In this document: positions 1-11,313 of the stretch, one piece after another
Numbering within the stretch: position 1 is the first letter of the stretch
Layout of the letters: the number at the start of each line of letters is the position of its first letter
NCBI RefSeq assembly: GCF_042100115.1
Contig: NC_091274.1
Coordinates: forward strand, 620,001 to 684,000
Direction: 5' to 3'
Origin: Alternaria dauci
Lineage: Eukaryota > Ascomycota > Dothideomycetes > Pleosporales > Pleosporaceae
DNA: 64,000 bases
The notes under the pieces: generated by a model
Told to the model about the DNA's origin: nothing
The model's input: only the letters and a program-made list of their open reading frames with translations
The model's database searches: none
Made by a program: the position numbers and the translations under genes

Positions 1-541
1 AAGCTGCGCGTACATTTTTTCCCATGAAGAAGCCCTGCATCTGCTGATATGAGCAGGCATCGATTAAATGCTTCTATCGTGTACTAGTATATCCTGAATG
101 CTCAATGTCCCAAATTGATCCAGATAGCCTAGCCGCGCGAAGCATAGCGCAGACCGAAAACTTGGATAGCTCGCGGACAGGGTTCCCTCCATCATCATTG
201 AGCGTCAACATCCATGCCTGTCAGCCGTCCCTCCACTGATCGCCATGCGATGGCTATCCCCAATTGGGTGCCACACCTACCTTGCGCCACAGAACTACGG
301 TATGATATCATGGGGTATTCAGCGGGCAGAGAAGCCTTGCTTCGGGTTTCGTCCTCGATACAAAGCCTTCCCTGCTACTGATACGATGCGTGTCTAGACA
401 TGCTCACATATTGATTTGCATCTCTTGGGTTATTTCTTATTCCAGGGCCAAAAGCTCCGATCATCGTTCTTTGTACCAATCCTCCGCGTGTGCATCGTAT
501 CCAGGTCCGTCCCTCCGACCGAATCTGGTATACCTCTGGCA
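1..541. other. Left-edge non-coding stretch / upstream region of the Q/P-rich gene
   Basis: No convincing coding frame or RNA gene is visible. It is the presumed promoter and 5' leader of the gene starting at 542. A pyrimidine tract ending in CAG near 446 and another CAG near 503 resemble 3' splice sites, so a 5'-UTR intron or a short upstream exon is possible. I could not find a matching in-frame exon. Confidence 0.5.
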
Positions 542-2330
542 ATGGATGACGGTTTCCGACAGCCTGCCAAACTTCAAAAGCGAAAGAGTCGCGATCGACA
601 AGAGCTTGAGCAAATGACAGGAGGCTTGAGTGGTCAACCAGCAGCCAATTCCTCGCAAACCATGTCTGGCTCTGAGAACATGACGCCCGCCGAGAAGGAA
701 AAGCGATCGAAATGGCGCATGTCCAATCCGTTCTCTTCCAAAGAAAAGGCATCGAAAGATAGTCTGAACCACACTCATAAGGAAGAGGAAAAGGAAAAGG
801 AAAAGGCCCGTAGGGACGCCGACTCGGCATATTTCAGTAGCGAGCGCAGCAGCGCAGATCCAAGCTTCGCGAACCAAGCTCGTCCCGTCTCCGGAGAACA
901 GTACCACCACCCGCCTACCACGAACAACCAAGCACCTCTCATTCAACCTACACCGCAAAACGCACAGAGCCACAATACTCTTGCGCCTCCACAGCACACT
1001 CATCAAACACTGCAAAGCCGCTCGAGCCATGAAGATGTGGGCAGGGAGACGTACCGTGATGCCGGCACTGGGAACATCGTCACGGTCACAACGACCACAA
1101 CCACAACAACAACCACTACGACCGGTCCAGGCGGTTCTACCACGATAGAGCAACCCCGTGGCAGCGTTAATGGCTCTGCACAAAGCGTGCACACTTCTGG
1201 TCCTAGCCCACCACAGCCGGCACCTCCTCAGCCTGACAACCATTACCATCAAGGGCCAGGCCTTTCAGCGCAATCTGCCATACCTCATGACATAACCCCG
1301 CCGATACCCATGAACAATAACCACCAAGGCAACAGACTGTCTCCACAAGCCCCCAACATCGAGAGTTCTTCGTCTCCACCCATCCCCGCGAAGAACAACA
1401 TTCGGCACAGAGTAGAGCTGGACTCGGTATCGCCTGGTGTTCAGCGGCCGAATCCAATGGAGGAAGTTGTCACCCCAGTCAGTCCTGGCAGTCCGAATCG
1501 TGCGAACTTCTCATACCCCGCCAGAACACCGCCTCAAGGAGTTCCGCGGCAAGTGCCCATTGACGGCGTGGCACCACAGCAACATCAGGCAGGCGTGCCG
1601 CCTGTGCCTCCGGTGCCGGAACAACAACAACAACGGCGTTCAAGCATACCTCAACTACCAGCGCACCAGCAACAGCAATCTGGTATGCCGCCGCCTATGC
1701 CTAACCAGCAGCCGTCGAGCATCCCCCCTAGCCTACAGTCTGGTATCAACTACAACCCAAACAACGACCCGAACCGTCCGGTCCCATACCGAGCCGGTCA
1801 TGATCTGAACAAGCAGAGCACAATGGCAAACCTTAAAGCAGCGGCAGCAGGTATCCACGTAAGTCCTTCAACCTGTTAAGTCCTTGTACAAACACATACT
1901 AACCACACCTCAGGGCGCGGGAGAAACCCTCCGCGGAACATTCAACGACACATTCGACCGTCGAAACCCGGCCGCCCACGCAAAAAACCAAGCCGTCATC
2001 GACAAAGGCCGGTCAGAAATCGAAGCCGCACGCGCCCGCCAATACGCAAACCAACAACAGCACGCACCACAGCAGCCACCTATGGCGAATCAAACACCAG
2101 TGCAGCACCAGCAACAACATGTACCTGTGATCGGACCCGCACCGCCACCTCCTTCCCAGCCGAATGCAGGGCCATCTGCGGTACCGGGGAAGACGGCGTA
2201 TCAAGGGCCACCGGTATCTGGATCACAAGTTGAGGGAGGAAGAAGCGGAGCAGGCGGGAAATTGAGCAACATCATGAAGAAGATGAAGGAGGGGCCTACT
2301 CCACGTCACGATGGGACTGCGCAGCGCTAA
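542..2330 (+). CDS. Low-complexity Q/P/T-rich fungal protein of unknown function
   Basis: Two exons, 542-1858 and 1914-2330, joined in phase 0 by a 55-nt intron (GTAAGT...CTCAG) give 577 aa. The protein is mostly disordered: an acidic/basic E-K run near residues 80-95, an uninterrupted run of twelve threonines (about residues 182-193), and long Pro/Gln/Asn-rich segments. The only region that looks ordered and conserved spans the intron: an Ala-rich turn followed by GIHGAGETLRGTFND and a charged helix (about residues 430-475). I do not recognise a named family. Start choice: the frame is open further upstream (ATG at 416), but that extension looks like intron/UTR sequence, so the ATG at 542 is preferred. 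A cytosolic or signalling scaffold role would be a guess. Confidence 0.75.
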
Positions 2331-2658
2331 GATTTTTCAAATAAGCACATTGTAGTTTAGCCGGATAATGAGTTTGGATAGGTTGTTATAAGCATCGGCA
2401 TATGGGAATTGAACATATCACGTCGGATGGATCGTTAAACAAAGCCTGATGGATATGCGTGATATGATTCAGGATTGACTTGTACAACATCTTTGAGCAG
2501 TCGAATTGAGTACAATCAATACACGAAGGCATCTGGCGACGTCGCGAATCCGTGAGACACAAGAAGGAGAAGTTTCAATTACATGATTCATTCATAGACT
2601 ATATTTTGCATGCTCATAAAGTCGTAAGATACATCGTTCGCACCAAGTCGGGAAATGC
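2331..2658. other. Convergent intergenic region
   Basis: This is the 3' region shared by the Q/P-rich gene (+) and the SDR gene (-). It is AT-richer than the flanking exons, as expected of UTRs. No other structure is apparent. Confidence 0.6.
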
Positions 2659-3658
2659 TTAACCGTTGACGATGGTACCACCGTTGGCGTGGATGGTCTG
2701 ACCGCTAATCGAGCTGCTGTCGTTGCTCGCCAGGAAGACGAAGCAAGTAGCAATCTCGCTGGGCTGCGATGGCCTGCCAATAGGTGCGGTGAACTGCTTG
2801 ATGGCCTCGTCGTTCATGGTAGCAGGGATGAGTGGAGTCCAGACGGGACCAGGGGCGACGGCATTTACGCGGATGCCCCGTCCGACGTACTGGTTTGATA
2901 GACCTCGGGTGAAAGAGATAATGGCGCCCTTGGTTGAGGTGTAGTCGAGAAGATCTGGACGACCAACGTAGGCGTTGATGGAGGCGTTGTTAATGATGGT
3001 TGCGCCGCGCTTCATGTGTGGTAGGGCGTATTTCGAGAGGTAGAAGAAGGGGTGGATGTTGGTGTCGAATGTGTGCAGCCATTGATCCCTGTGTGTTGTT
3101 AGCGAAGTTTCTGGGTAAAATAAGGAGTTGATACGTACTCAGACAGGTCGCTGATGTCGTTGACCATCATCTGGTAAGCGTGGTTGTTGACCAGAATGTC
3201 AATGCCACCCATCTGCTTGACGGCCTCATCGATGACCTTCTGGCAATTTGCCTTATCCTTTAGGTCGACTGCAAGAGTGTAGCACTTCTGTCCCTTCTCC
3301 TCAACCATCTTCTTGGTATCTTGTGCGTCCTTCTCCTCCTCGGGGAGGTAGGCGATGAAGCTGTCGGCGCCCTCCATGGCGAAGAGAACGGCGATTGAGC
3401 GACCAATACCAGAATCTCCACCGGTGATGATGGCACGCTTGCCCTTGAGCTTGCCGGCGGCCTTGTACTTCTCAGCACCTCCCTCGGGTGTGGGAAGCTC
3501 ATCGACCTTGGGGAGGGGGTCGAGCTTAGACTGAAGACCGGGGACCTCCTGGTGTTGAACATCGGGCTGGAAGCCTGGCACATTGGATTAGTATGAAGAC
3601 ATGGAAAGAAGCTTCGTGTGTATCTACCCTGCTCGAATTGGCCCTTGTCAGAAGACAT
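2659..3658 (-). CDS. Short-chain dehydrogenase/reductase, YghA/YhdF-like stress oxidoreductase
   Basis: Three exons on the minus strand (3658-3628, 3574-3139, 3088-2659), with introns of 53 and 50 nt, encode 298 aa. Rossmann signatures are clear: TGGDSGIG nucleotide-binding motif (about residue 55), NNHAYQ in place of the usual NNAG, Ser in INNASIN, and catalytic YTSTK. A roughly 45-residue N-terminal extension before the Rossmann fold (FQPDVQHQEVPG...) is typical of the bacterial YghA/YhdF general-stress SDR group and its fungal relatives. The expected role is NAD(P)-dependent reduction of a small carbonyl substrate in the cytosol; the substrate cannot be read from sequence. It is divergent from the small basic protein gene at 4827, with a 1.2-kb shared upstream region. 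Confidence 0.9.
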
Positions 3659-4826
3659 GTTGTGTCGTTGTTGTATGGGTATCTTTGAATTAGTAAAGAG
3701 TTTGTAAAGAAGAGAGACCAGACACGATTTTGTGGCTCAAGGTAAAGTTGGTGAGATTGTCATGGCTGTCGTGGCTCGAGGTGGAACTTTTATTGACGTT
3801 CGTGATTTTTTGTGACATCACAAGGCTGTCACGGCACGCTCATATGCGCGAGTGGAGCCCGGTGTTGTGGGATAGTTAGGCGGAACATCAGAGAATGCGG
3901 TACTAAGTTGTCCATCGACGATAGAATAGCATCGGTCGATGTATCGATGCTGGCACGAACTGGTGGGAACGGCTAACGTCGCTTCAGCCTTACCCGTAGC
4001 CTCAACATGCTCTTTCGCATAGTCTTACGATCGACACGTATATCCTTTTGAAGATGCAAGTAGCTTGAGCTGAGAGATGCAAGAGATGCATTGAGGCTAC
4101 TTCTCGGATTACTTACGAAAGCCATTCGGGGCAACTTCTAAAGCAACCCCACCAAGCCTCCCGGTCGCGACGTCATCGAGTTGATCAGACCTGCAACACC
4201 TCCACCAACCTTATATCGCCTGGAAGGGCCAGGTGAAACGTCTGTGAATCCAGTAACCCATCGTTGTCAGATCTCATCTCCACCAGCCCCTTGGCGCTGT
4301 CGCAATCTTTACAATCCTGCGATGACGCCCATGAAGCTATTCAGAGGTATGACGTAGCCTATGCGCTAAAATCAGGGTCCAGACACAAGGCGCTATGACC
4401 GCATCCAGCCTCGCCCTTTCACTTCGATCCCAAGACCCTAGCACCAACGGCCATCGTAACTCGTTTTTACATGGAATGAGCCACACGGCAGCCGTTGGAG
4501 AATGCTAGGCAACGTCATGCGCCACGACTCGTGCGTCAGGGTACAATCTTGAACGGGACCCTGCATGACGTGAGATAGACGATCGCAGCCCTATACAGGG
4601 TGCTGGGCAAGATAGAACTTGATTTCAGGGACTTGGAGAGGACCAGATCGGAAGCCCTGGGCATTGGGCGTTGTAGTATAAGATGAGAGTTATAGCACGA
4701 TTTGAGAATTTCCATATCAACACCATCTATCAAACACAAACAAGCAAACCTCAGAACTCTCAACTTCAAGAACAATTCATCTGTACCTCAATCAATCCAA
4801 ATCCACCAAGACTTACTTCAACAATC
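3659..4826. promoter_or_regulatory. Divergent promoter region, SDR / small basic protein
   Basis: 1.17 kb between divergent genes with no believable ORF. It contains one stress-response-like CCCCT at 4287-4291, a short tandem AGAGATGCA pair near 4074-4091, and a TATA-like GTATAAG around 4677, about 150 bp before the ATG at 4827. One isolated CCCCT is weak evidence for Msn2-type control. Confidence 0.45.
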
Positions 4827-5247
4827 ATGCCTCTCGCCCGCCGCCACGCTCCCCGCACTGCTGTGCGCACCTCACCACGTACCACACGTGCCGCGCGCCC
4901 TTCCCTTAAGACCCGCCTTCTAGGTGGAAACCGTCGCACACACACCAAGCGCACAGGCGGCACCACCGTTACCACTACCACTACTACCAGAACGACTCGT
5001 ACATCTGGTGGTCACCATGGCCACGCTACCACTGCCGCTCCTGTCCATCACCACAAGCGCCATGCCACCATGGGTGACAAAGTCAGTGGAGCGTTGATGA
5101 AGCTACGGGGTTCTTTGACGCGCAGGCCGGGTCTCAAGGTGAGCAATCGTCATTCAAATCAAGCTGTACATTTTTAACAACATACAGGCCGCTGGCACTC
5201 GCCGCATGCATGGTACTGACGGCCGCAACGCCCGCCGTGTGTACTAA
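4827..5247 (+). CDS. Small, very basic Arg/Thr/His-rich protein, function unknown
   Basis: Two exons (4827-5138, 5188-5247) joined in phase 0 across a 49-nt intron (GTGAGC...CATACAG) encode 123 aa. The N-terminal half is low complexity (Arg, Thr, Ala and a six-Thr run). The C-terminal 45 residues look constrained: MGDKVSGALMKLRGSLTRRP, then, from exon 2, AAGTRRMHGTDGRNARR and a terminal VY. The intron falls inside this block, which supports the splice. The charge is strongly positive throughout and there is no signal peptide or membrane segment, so nucleic-acid or other polyanion binding is possible. I do not recognise the family. The start at 4827 follows a leader that is in frame but unlike protein; an ATG at 4683 is less likely. 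Confidence 0.75.
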
Positions 5248-5592
5248 GCACATCGAACTGGACTAATAAGACGATTTCCTTTGTTATTAGCTACGAGAAG
5301 TGTACGATAGGCCTGGAGATACCCGATGTTGTGAGCGTTTAGTACTTAATGAATCACCAGAACTTCATCTTGTTCGTTGTGAGTTCGATTTCACTGTGAT
5401 AGATACTGTACACTGTGTTCTGTCGTCGATAGGTATATGTGAGGACCACTCATTTGGCTCTATGCGTACCAAATAGAGTGCCTAGTGTTTCTCCTCACTA
5501 TCCCATAAATGTGGTCCGATCGAATTCAGACAGGAACGTCGACAAGATGATGCCGTTCGGACGCCCCACCGTACCCATCTGTCTTGACACCA
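5248..5592. other. Convergent intergenic region
   Basis: 3' flank of the small basic gene (+) and the Cys-motif protein gene (-). No further gene or repeat is visible. Confidence 0.55.
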
Positions 5593-6937
5593 TCACTCCT
5601 CAGGTGCGCGGTAGCCGTCAGGACCACGGAGAATCTTCTCGCGTATGTCCGGTCTACCGAGCCATGAGATGTACCACGTAGGCTGTCCATGCTTGATGCG
5701 GCACTTCGTATCCCAGCGACCTTCCACAGACTGGTTGAGCGTCTCGTACTCATCGTTCAGGATGTCTCCTCGAGGTTTGCTGCGATCCATACAATCAAGG
5801 CACATGCCGTTGAAGTACCCCAATGTGTTAGAAACTGCCTTGAGGACTATGGTCTCCCAGTCGATGCCACGGCAGCGATTGCACTTCGGAGTATATGCGT
5901 AATCGAAGGCTTTGAGGCGACGCACGATCTGGCCGATGCTGGAGTAGTTGAGAACGTCGTCGACTGGCCAAGCATCACACTTGGTGAGGGCAAGCTGGTA
6001 CCGACCGATCGTGGCATCCCAACAGGAACATTGCGAAGACTCAGAGCGAAGGATTCTGCCGACGCGCGAGTAGAGTGACTTGTGTAGGGAGTTACGCAGA
6101 CCCCCGCGAGCATGGTTCAATGGACCTGTTCGTTGATATTGGCATCCAACGTTTTCCGGCACATACCTCTCTTACGACTGGAAGGAACAGAAAACAATCG
6201 AAGGAAAACAGAGATTTAATAGAGAAAGAGAGACTTACCGACAAACATCCGCTCGTTGATATGAAGGTGCTTAGGACCCTTGAAACCCTTGGGCGGGCGC
6301 TCCTTGATATGTCCGACGTGCTCGTAGGCGAGGTATTTCGTAACGCGTGCATAGCCGATAGCATGGTTGAAGATGTAGCATGGGTATGCGAGAGCTTGGG
6401 CAGTGGGGACGGTCAAGTTGACCTTGGCCATATTCCTCTCATACCACTTACTGAACCAGTCGCCCAGGTGATCCTTGATGTCGCCGTCATGGTGGGAGTA
6501 CCACAGCGCAATGACGTCCCAGACGCCTACAAGCGAAACCTCGAAGAGGCGCAACTCGTCTAAACGCTGCTCTGAGAGCTCGTGAAGATTTGCGAGCCAC
6601 ACCATAGTAGCCTCCTTGTTCTCGTCATTGTTTTCGGGTTTGGCATCTCCGCCAAAGGTCAGCTCCGACTTATCGTCGCTAGCCTCGAGAAGCGCTTCTA
6701 TATAGGGTGACTTCTTGCACATGTCTGAGGCGACGAGTAAATCCGTAACGTGCTTGACGCCATCGTCCCCAACTGCACTGATGATAGTGATGGTCAAATC
6801 GGACTACACGTAGGGTCAGTCATTGATGGAACGTACGGGTGGAAGCAACATACCAAACCTGGCTCGGTCGTGAGCACGATGTCTTGGTCTTGAACTAGCG
6901 ACACAGCTTGTCCTCTGCGGACAGTCAATCCCGGCAT
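5593..6937 (-). CDS. Fungal protein with BTB-like N-terminal region and C-terminal Cys motif
   Basis: Three exons on the minus strand (6937-6854, 6803-6239, 6170-5593; introns 49 and 68 nt) give 408 aa. The second acceptor is inferred as an AAG and is the least certain splice. The first 90 residues (an initial strand, TTEPG, then DLTITIISA) have the layout seen in lineage-specific fungal BTB/POZ-type proteins, but the BTB signature is degraded. The C-terminal half has paired cysteines, CNRCRG and, about 27 residues on, CLDCMD, which look like a zinc-binding knuckle pair. The region between them, ending in YFNGM, is a recurrent form in expanded fungal families. No catalytic motif is present. 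An adaptor role is likely but unproven. Confidence 0.7.
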
Positions 6938-7911
6938 GATGGGCGACTGCTGTTGTAGAAGTTGTGTCTGGGAGAAAAACAGATTAAATTTGGAGTGTAT
7001 ACAAACGCCGTAGGCGGAAAGGGCAACAACTGGCGTTGCCGCTAGTGACGCCCTCGCATGTGACTGGTTACAGCAAGGGTAGGGACGCTCACGCCGCCTA
7101 ATCGAGAGAGCAAACAACAATATGAGGGATGAACAATGAAGTTGAAGCTGCTATGTATGCTCTCGCAAAATGAGCTAAAACAAAAGGGCTTGCGAAATAT
7201 ATGATGGGGATGTAGACAAGTAGGCGTAATGTTCTCACAGAAGACCCCGATAGAGAAAATGAAGATGAGAAAGACTCGGTGGAAACACTTACATTTTGCG
7301 CGACAGATGAAGAATACAAGTCATGCAAAAGGCACTACGATGTGGAATCAATGTGCATCTCGCCTAGTTTTCAGTCTGCGAGGTAGCCTGTATGTCTCAA
7401 AATCGAGCAACTGAAACCTGAATCCAGAGATATTTGCGACGTTTAGAACTATCGAGCGATGGAGCAAGAGCTGGAAATCTCTGCTATGGAGTAGTTTGGC
7501 CTAACAAACGATCGGATGGTTGAGAAGCTGATAGCTGACGCGAGTGTGTAGAGCTGCCTTTGGGTCTCCTGGAAGTCTTATATGGCAATGATCATTGGGT
7601 TGTGCTTTGGAGAACGGTTGCTACCTAGGTAGTGGCTAACGCGCTCGTATTCGCAGGAAGCTGGGCGAAGAGTACGTGGGATACAGTTCTCCACAGATAA
7701 AACTATTCCAGCTATCGCGGATCGTTTGTCAACAATGACACATTTTATCGGAAATCATGATGGAGACGAGGTTGAAGTGAAGTGAAGCAAGTACTGCCGA
7801 CCCATCCCCGCTAGCGCCGAGATGCAAACCATGCAAACATCATCACTAGCATATCGACTGATCTCATACACCCTTCTCGAAGCCATTGAATTGCGATTCC
7901 ACCACAACACA
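6938..7911. promoter_or_regulatory. Divergent promoter region, Cys-motif protein / COA1
   Basis: 974 bp between divergent starts. Only short overlapping ORFs without protein-like composition are present. It contains the 12-bp perfect palindrome CTACCTAGGTAG at 7621-7632, one of the recurrent TACCTAGGTA sites in this window. Confidence 0.5.
7621..7632. repeat. TACCTAGGTA-type palindrome, copy 1
   Basis: The perfect 12-bp palindrome CTACCTAGGTAG lies in a promoter region. The same 10-bp core recurs at 53913, 56176, 56188 and 62835. Confidence 0.8.
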
Positions 7912-8651
7912 ATGCCTCCTCCACGGCTCTCTCCCGCACTACTCCGAGCGCGGCCGCAAGCAAACTACCAGAGTCTTCGCCGCATAGCGCCCTTTCGCCG
8001 CGCATCAACCACACCACAGCACAATGACATAAAACCCGTCGTGCCCTGGAAAACACCCACAAGCGTCTGGTCGCCCGAGAACCTCATCCCCCCACCTAAA
8101 GATGGCGAGATACTACTGGAGCGCCGACCAAACCGTGCACTACCACCGTACGTCCGCCCCAAACTCTCTGCCACGGACCTGCCTACCGTCTCAATACGAA
8201 CCTACTAACAATTACATCCAGAGTCCCACCCCTAATATCCCCACAAGTCATAAAGACCCTCCCCCTCTTCATAATCGCCATGACAATCTCCCTCTTCGCC
8301 TTCTTCAACTACCAAAAGCAAGAATCCTCCGTCGTAACCGCTACCCTCTACGCGCTGCGCACGAACCCCATCGTCCGCGAACAACTCGGCGACGAAATCT
8401 ACTTTGCGAGCAAATATCCTTGGATCAAGGGCGAAATCAATCAGCTGCATGGGCGCATCGATGTGAGCTTTTGGGTCAAGGGGACGAAGAGGGCGGGAGA
8501 GGTTAAGCTGAGGTGTAGGAGGAAGGGGCGGGGTGGGTTGTATTATACGCAAGAGTACAGTTTGACCTTGGAGGACGGGACGAAGATGGAGCTTTACGAT
8601 CCGGAGGGAAATGCTATCGACCCGTTCCAGGCCATTGCTATTGAGGAGTAG
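7912..8651 (+). CDS. COA1: Mitochondrial cytochrome c oxidase assembly factor Coa1
   Basis: Two exons (7912-8147, 8222-8651), phase 2 junction across a 74-nt intron, encode 221 aa. The N-terminus is rich in Arg, Ser and Ala with no acidic residues for the first 35 positions, fitting a mitochondrial presequence. One transmembrane helix follows (about residues 92-109, LPLFIIAMTISLFAFF), with the intermembrane-space Coa1 domain after it. Diagnostic Coa1/Tim21-like features are SSVVTATLYALRTNP, LGDEI, PWIKGEINQLHGRIDVSF and VKGTK. The family helps assemble the Cox1 module of complex IV in the inner membrane. An in-frame ATG at 7822 would lengthen the presequence by 30 residues; the one at 7912 gives the more typical protein. 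Confidence 0.9.
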
Positions 8652-9147
8652 GGTGATACGCGGATTGGAGGATTGCCGTGGTTGTTCTGGGAAGTGCGAG
8701 GATGTTCGAATGACTGTGGAGGGCAAAGATTACGGCTCAGCATGTTCTGGCTGTTACCAGACACTTCGGCAGGGCAGCAAGTGAAAAAGATTCAGCGAAC
8801 CTTTTCGCTGTGTAACATATGTAAGTATATGCGCGCATCACATGCCATCGGGAGGCAATGAGAACCGAGTCATGAATGGCAACACTAGACATTGCTAAAA
8901 AATGTGTTTGTACTAGTATAAAACAGAATCCCTCCAAAAGAAAGTATGCTTCCAGTAAAGGACAGCTCGCTCGACAGATTTTGGTCTCTCTGGAGCATGA
9001 ATGATTGTAGTCCCAATGTGCAAACGCCGATGCCGTATGTAGCAGTATGCTGATGTAACAGACAAAGAAAAAGAAAGTGGTATCATTGTAATCGTACTTC
9101 TCCGCCGTCAACTACTCTGCTCACCCCCCATGACCCGACAGGTCCAT
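8652..9147. other. Convergent intergenic region
   Basis: 3' flanks of COA1 (+) and the four-helix membrane protein (-). An A-rich tract near 9060-9075 is the only notable composition. No gene seen. Confidence 0.55.
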
Positions 9148-10220
9148 CTAGATCTTGTCATAGTCTGCCTCAGGCCTCCTTACGCTAGGGTGATGCGCAA
9201 GGTTTGGCTTGACAAGGTGTGCAAATTGTGGGTTGACGTTCAACGGATAGCTAATCTCAGGCATGCGCGCCGTCTCCTGCTCTTGCTCCTCGCGTTGTCG
9301 CTGCCAGAACTTCTTCCTCGCCGGCTCGCCGGACGTGGTACGCGAGTAAATGGAGCTTGATGGGCGGTGGGAGAAGAAGCCGGGTTTAGCAGGGGACTGG
9401 CTGTGGTAGGAAGGTAGGAAGGATTGGCGAGCTGTTCGGAACGCGCGGAGGGGACTGAAGTCGAACTGAGATAGACGGTTGGGGTCTTCTTTGTTAGGAG
9501 AAGTGACTTGCGGTGAGCCGCAGTCAACTGGTGGGGTACCCATTCGCATGGGTGGTGTGCCGCCGTGGATGTGGGTACGAGAGGAGGTGCTTCCAGTGTG
9601 GTGGGTGGTGATAGTGAAGGCCTTGTGTTTGGGGTCGTACTGAGATTCGGTCTCGAGATCCTCGTGAAGCGTCATGGCTCCTCTCGAGCGTACCATGCGA
9701 GCAGTGATCCTTCGAGACTTGTCGCGGAAGACAAAACTGGCGACGACGTTGAAGAAGCCAATGACAATGGCTAGGATGCCTGAAGCAACAAGCAGGCGCC
9801 AGAAAGGCATAGTGAGTGACTTCTGGCTCGTGGCCTCCTTGTTCATGTTGCCGAGCAGATTGAGCCCGACTACCATCATTGCACAACCTAGAGTGACAAA
9901 GCCATGAGAAGGACTGAGCAGCGGCCAGTTGCGGGCGTAAAAGTTGCGGAACAATGAGCATTCTGATACGATGAAGAATATTCCAGCAATCGCAGTAATG
10001 ACATGACTCGTAGCGTCGAAGAAGAAGAACTGCTACATGTAAGCTTCTGCGAGTCTCTGGAGCCGGCTGTCGAATGTACCTTGGAGATGATGAACGTCTT
10101 CACCAGCATGACCACGCTGCTGGCGACCACTGAAGCGAGGGCAATAATGTTCAGACCTCGCAGGACGTTAAGGATGATGTAGCCTGGACCAGCCAGATGC
10201 TCGGCTGAAAGAAGGGCCAT
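9148..10220 (-). CDS. Four-helix fungal membrane protein with disordered tail
   Basis: Two exons (10220-10080, 10029-9148; 50-nt intron, phase 0) encode 340 aa. The N-terminal 150 residues hold four hydrophobic segments: about residues 13-43, FFFFDATSHVITAIAGIFFI at the exon junction, HGFVTLGCAMMVVGLNLLG, and WRLLVASGILAIVIGFFNVVA. The remaining 190 residues are soluble, rich in Ser, Pro and Arg and probably cytoplasmic. This matches a conserved Pezizomycotina family of uncharacterised multi-pass proteins (DUF7598-like; family number from memory, moderate certainty). There are no transporter or enzyme motifs. The Ser/Pro-rich tail looks like a phosphorylation-type regulatory region. Confidence 0.82.
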
Positions 10221-11313
10221 TTTGAGTGTGTAGAGAGTGTCGTAGGATATGGAAGAGTCCGAGTTCGTAGAAAGATGCAGTGGGTCTGTCCAGCAGTCGA
10301 GAGAAGCGCGTCGAGCGTAGGAAGGAGGAAGAGAGTGTATGGATTGAAGAAGTTAAGTTTACGAAGATAGGGTAGAGGGAGTGTCCCACGCCGTCAAGGC
10401 AGCACGCCTTCAACAATAGCAACAATAACGAACAATAGAGACTGAAGATGAAGGATGGGAAGCAAGATGGAAGTGAAGGAAACCTGAGGACAAAACTCGC
10501 CGCTAGCGTGGCCTGTCATTGTCGCGAACCTTACAATAGCTCAAATTAGGCCCCTCGCACTGGGTAGGCTCGTTGCCTCACCTGCGAGTGGCCCAAATGA
10601 CTCCAGTAACGGTGGTCGCGCCAGGACTACCGGCGCATGTGAAACGCTCCCCGCTAGATCCGGCGGGAATGGCAGAACCAGAGCGGCCCAGTCAATCATT
10701 TCTCAGCTGGTGGGTTCGGCAGCAAAAGCGTCGCAAGGCAAGGTACAGGGCCGACGTGGGGTTCTGGTATCCAGCCGGTGAGGCTCGGTTTGGTCGAGAT
10801 GTGGCAGTCGCGTAATGATTGGTGTTGAGGCCTTGAAACGCGCCCGCGTAGCCGCAAGGGTCGTGTTTCAGGCCTAGAAGCATCCGCACAGCGTGGGCCG
10901 CACGATCTGCGGGCGGCAAGACACGAGCGGATCTTCAGTCGTTAGCACTGCAGTCCTCCAATGCAAGGCGCCACAGTCTGGCAGTCTTTGTTTTGGGGTG
11001 CGTGTAGTGGAGATGGAAGGTGCGAAACTGGCGGGTACGCAGGGCGCCAAGCGTGGACACCTCGTGAGGGCCTGTCAGCATCGGAACTTTAATCGAAGAT
11101 TACTCCACCTGTTCAATCTTGATCAAACCATGATCGCCTTCCACAGTCCTTGAGAAGGCTCGGACATTTGCCTACTAATCAATGCGAAGTGCAGAAGCTT
11201 CGCGCAGGTCCAGTCAGCAAACGTTATAACATTGTCGTGTCGTAATTCATGTACGATAGGGTATAGTGCTACATAACATTCAAAAACAAACTTGCAAACC
11301 CGAAGATTTTCCC
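10221..11313. other. Intergenic region upstream of the membrane protein gene
   Basis: 1.09 kb between two minus-strand genes. Part of it (about 10560-11060) is GC-rich and carries short open frames on both strands, but their composition (Arg/Pro/Gly heavy, no conserved motif) argues against coding. A pyrimidine-rich strand at 10300-10470 fits a promoter for the gene starting at 10220. Confidence 0.5.

Noticed and set aside
461..1252. 263-codon antisense ORF opposite the Q/P-rich gene
   Set aside because: Shadow of the low-complexity sense strand; Cys/Arg/Leu-biased with no motif.
10573..11153. Two GC-rich plus-strand ORFs
   Set aside because: Composition and lack of motifs point to chance frames in a GC-rich intergenic stretch.
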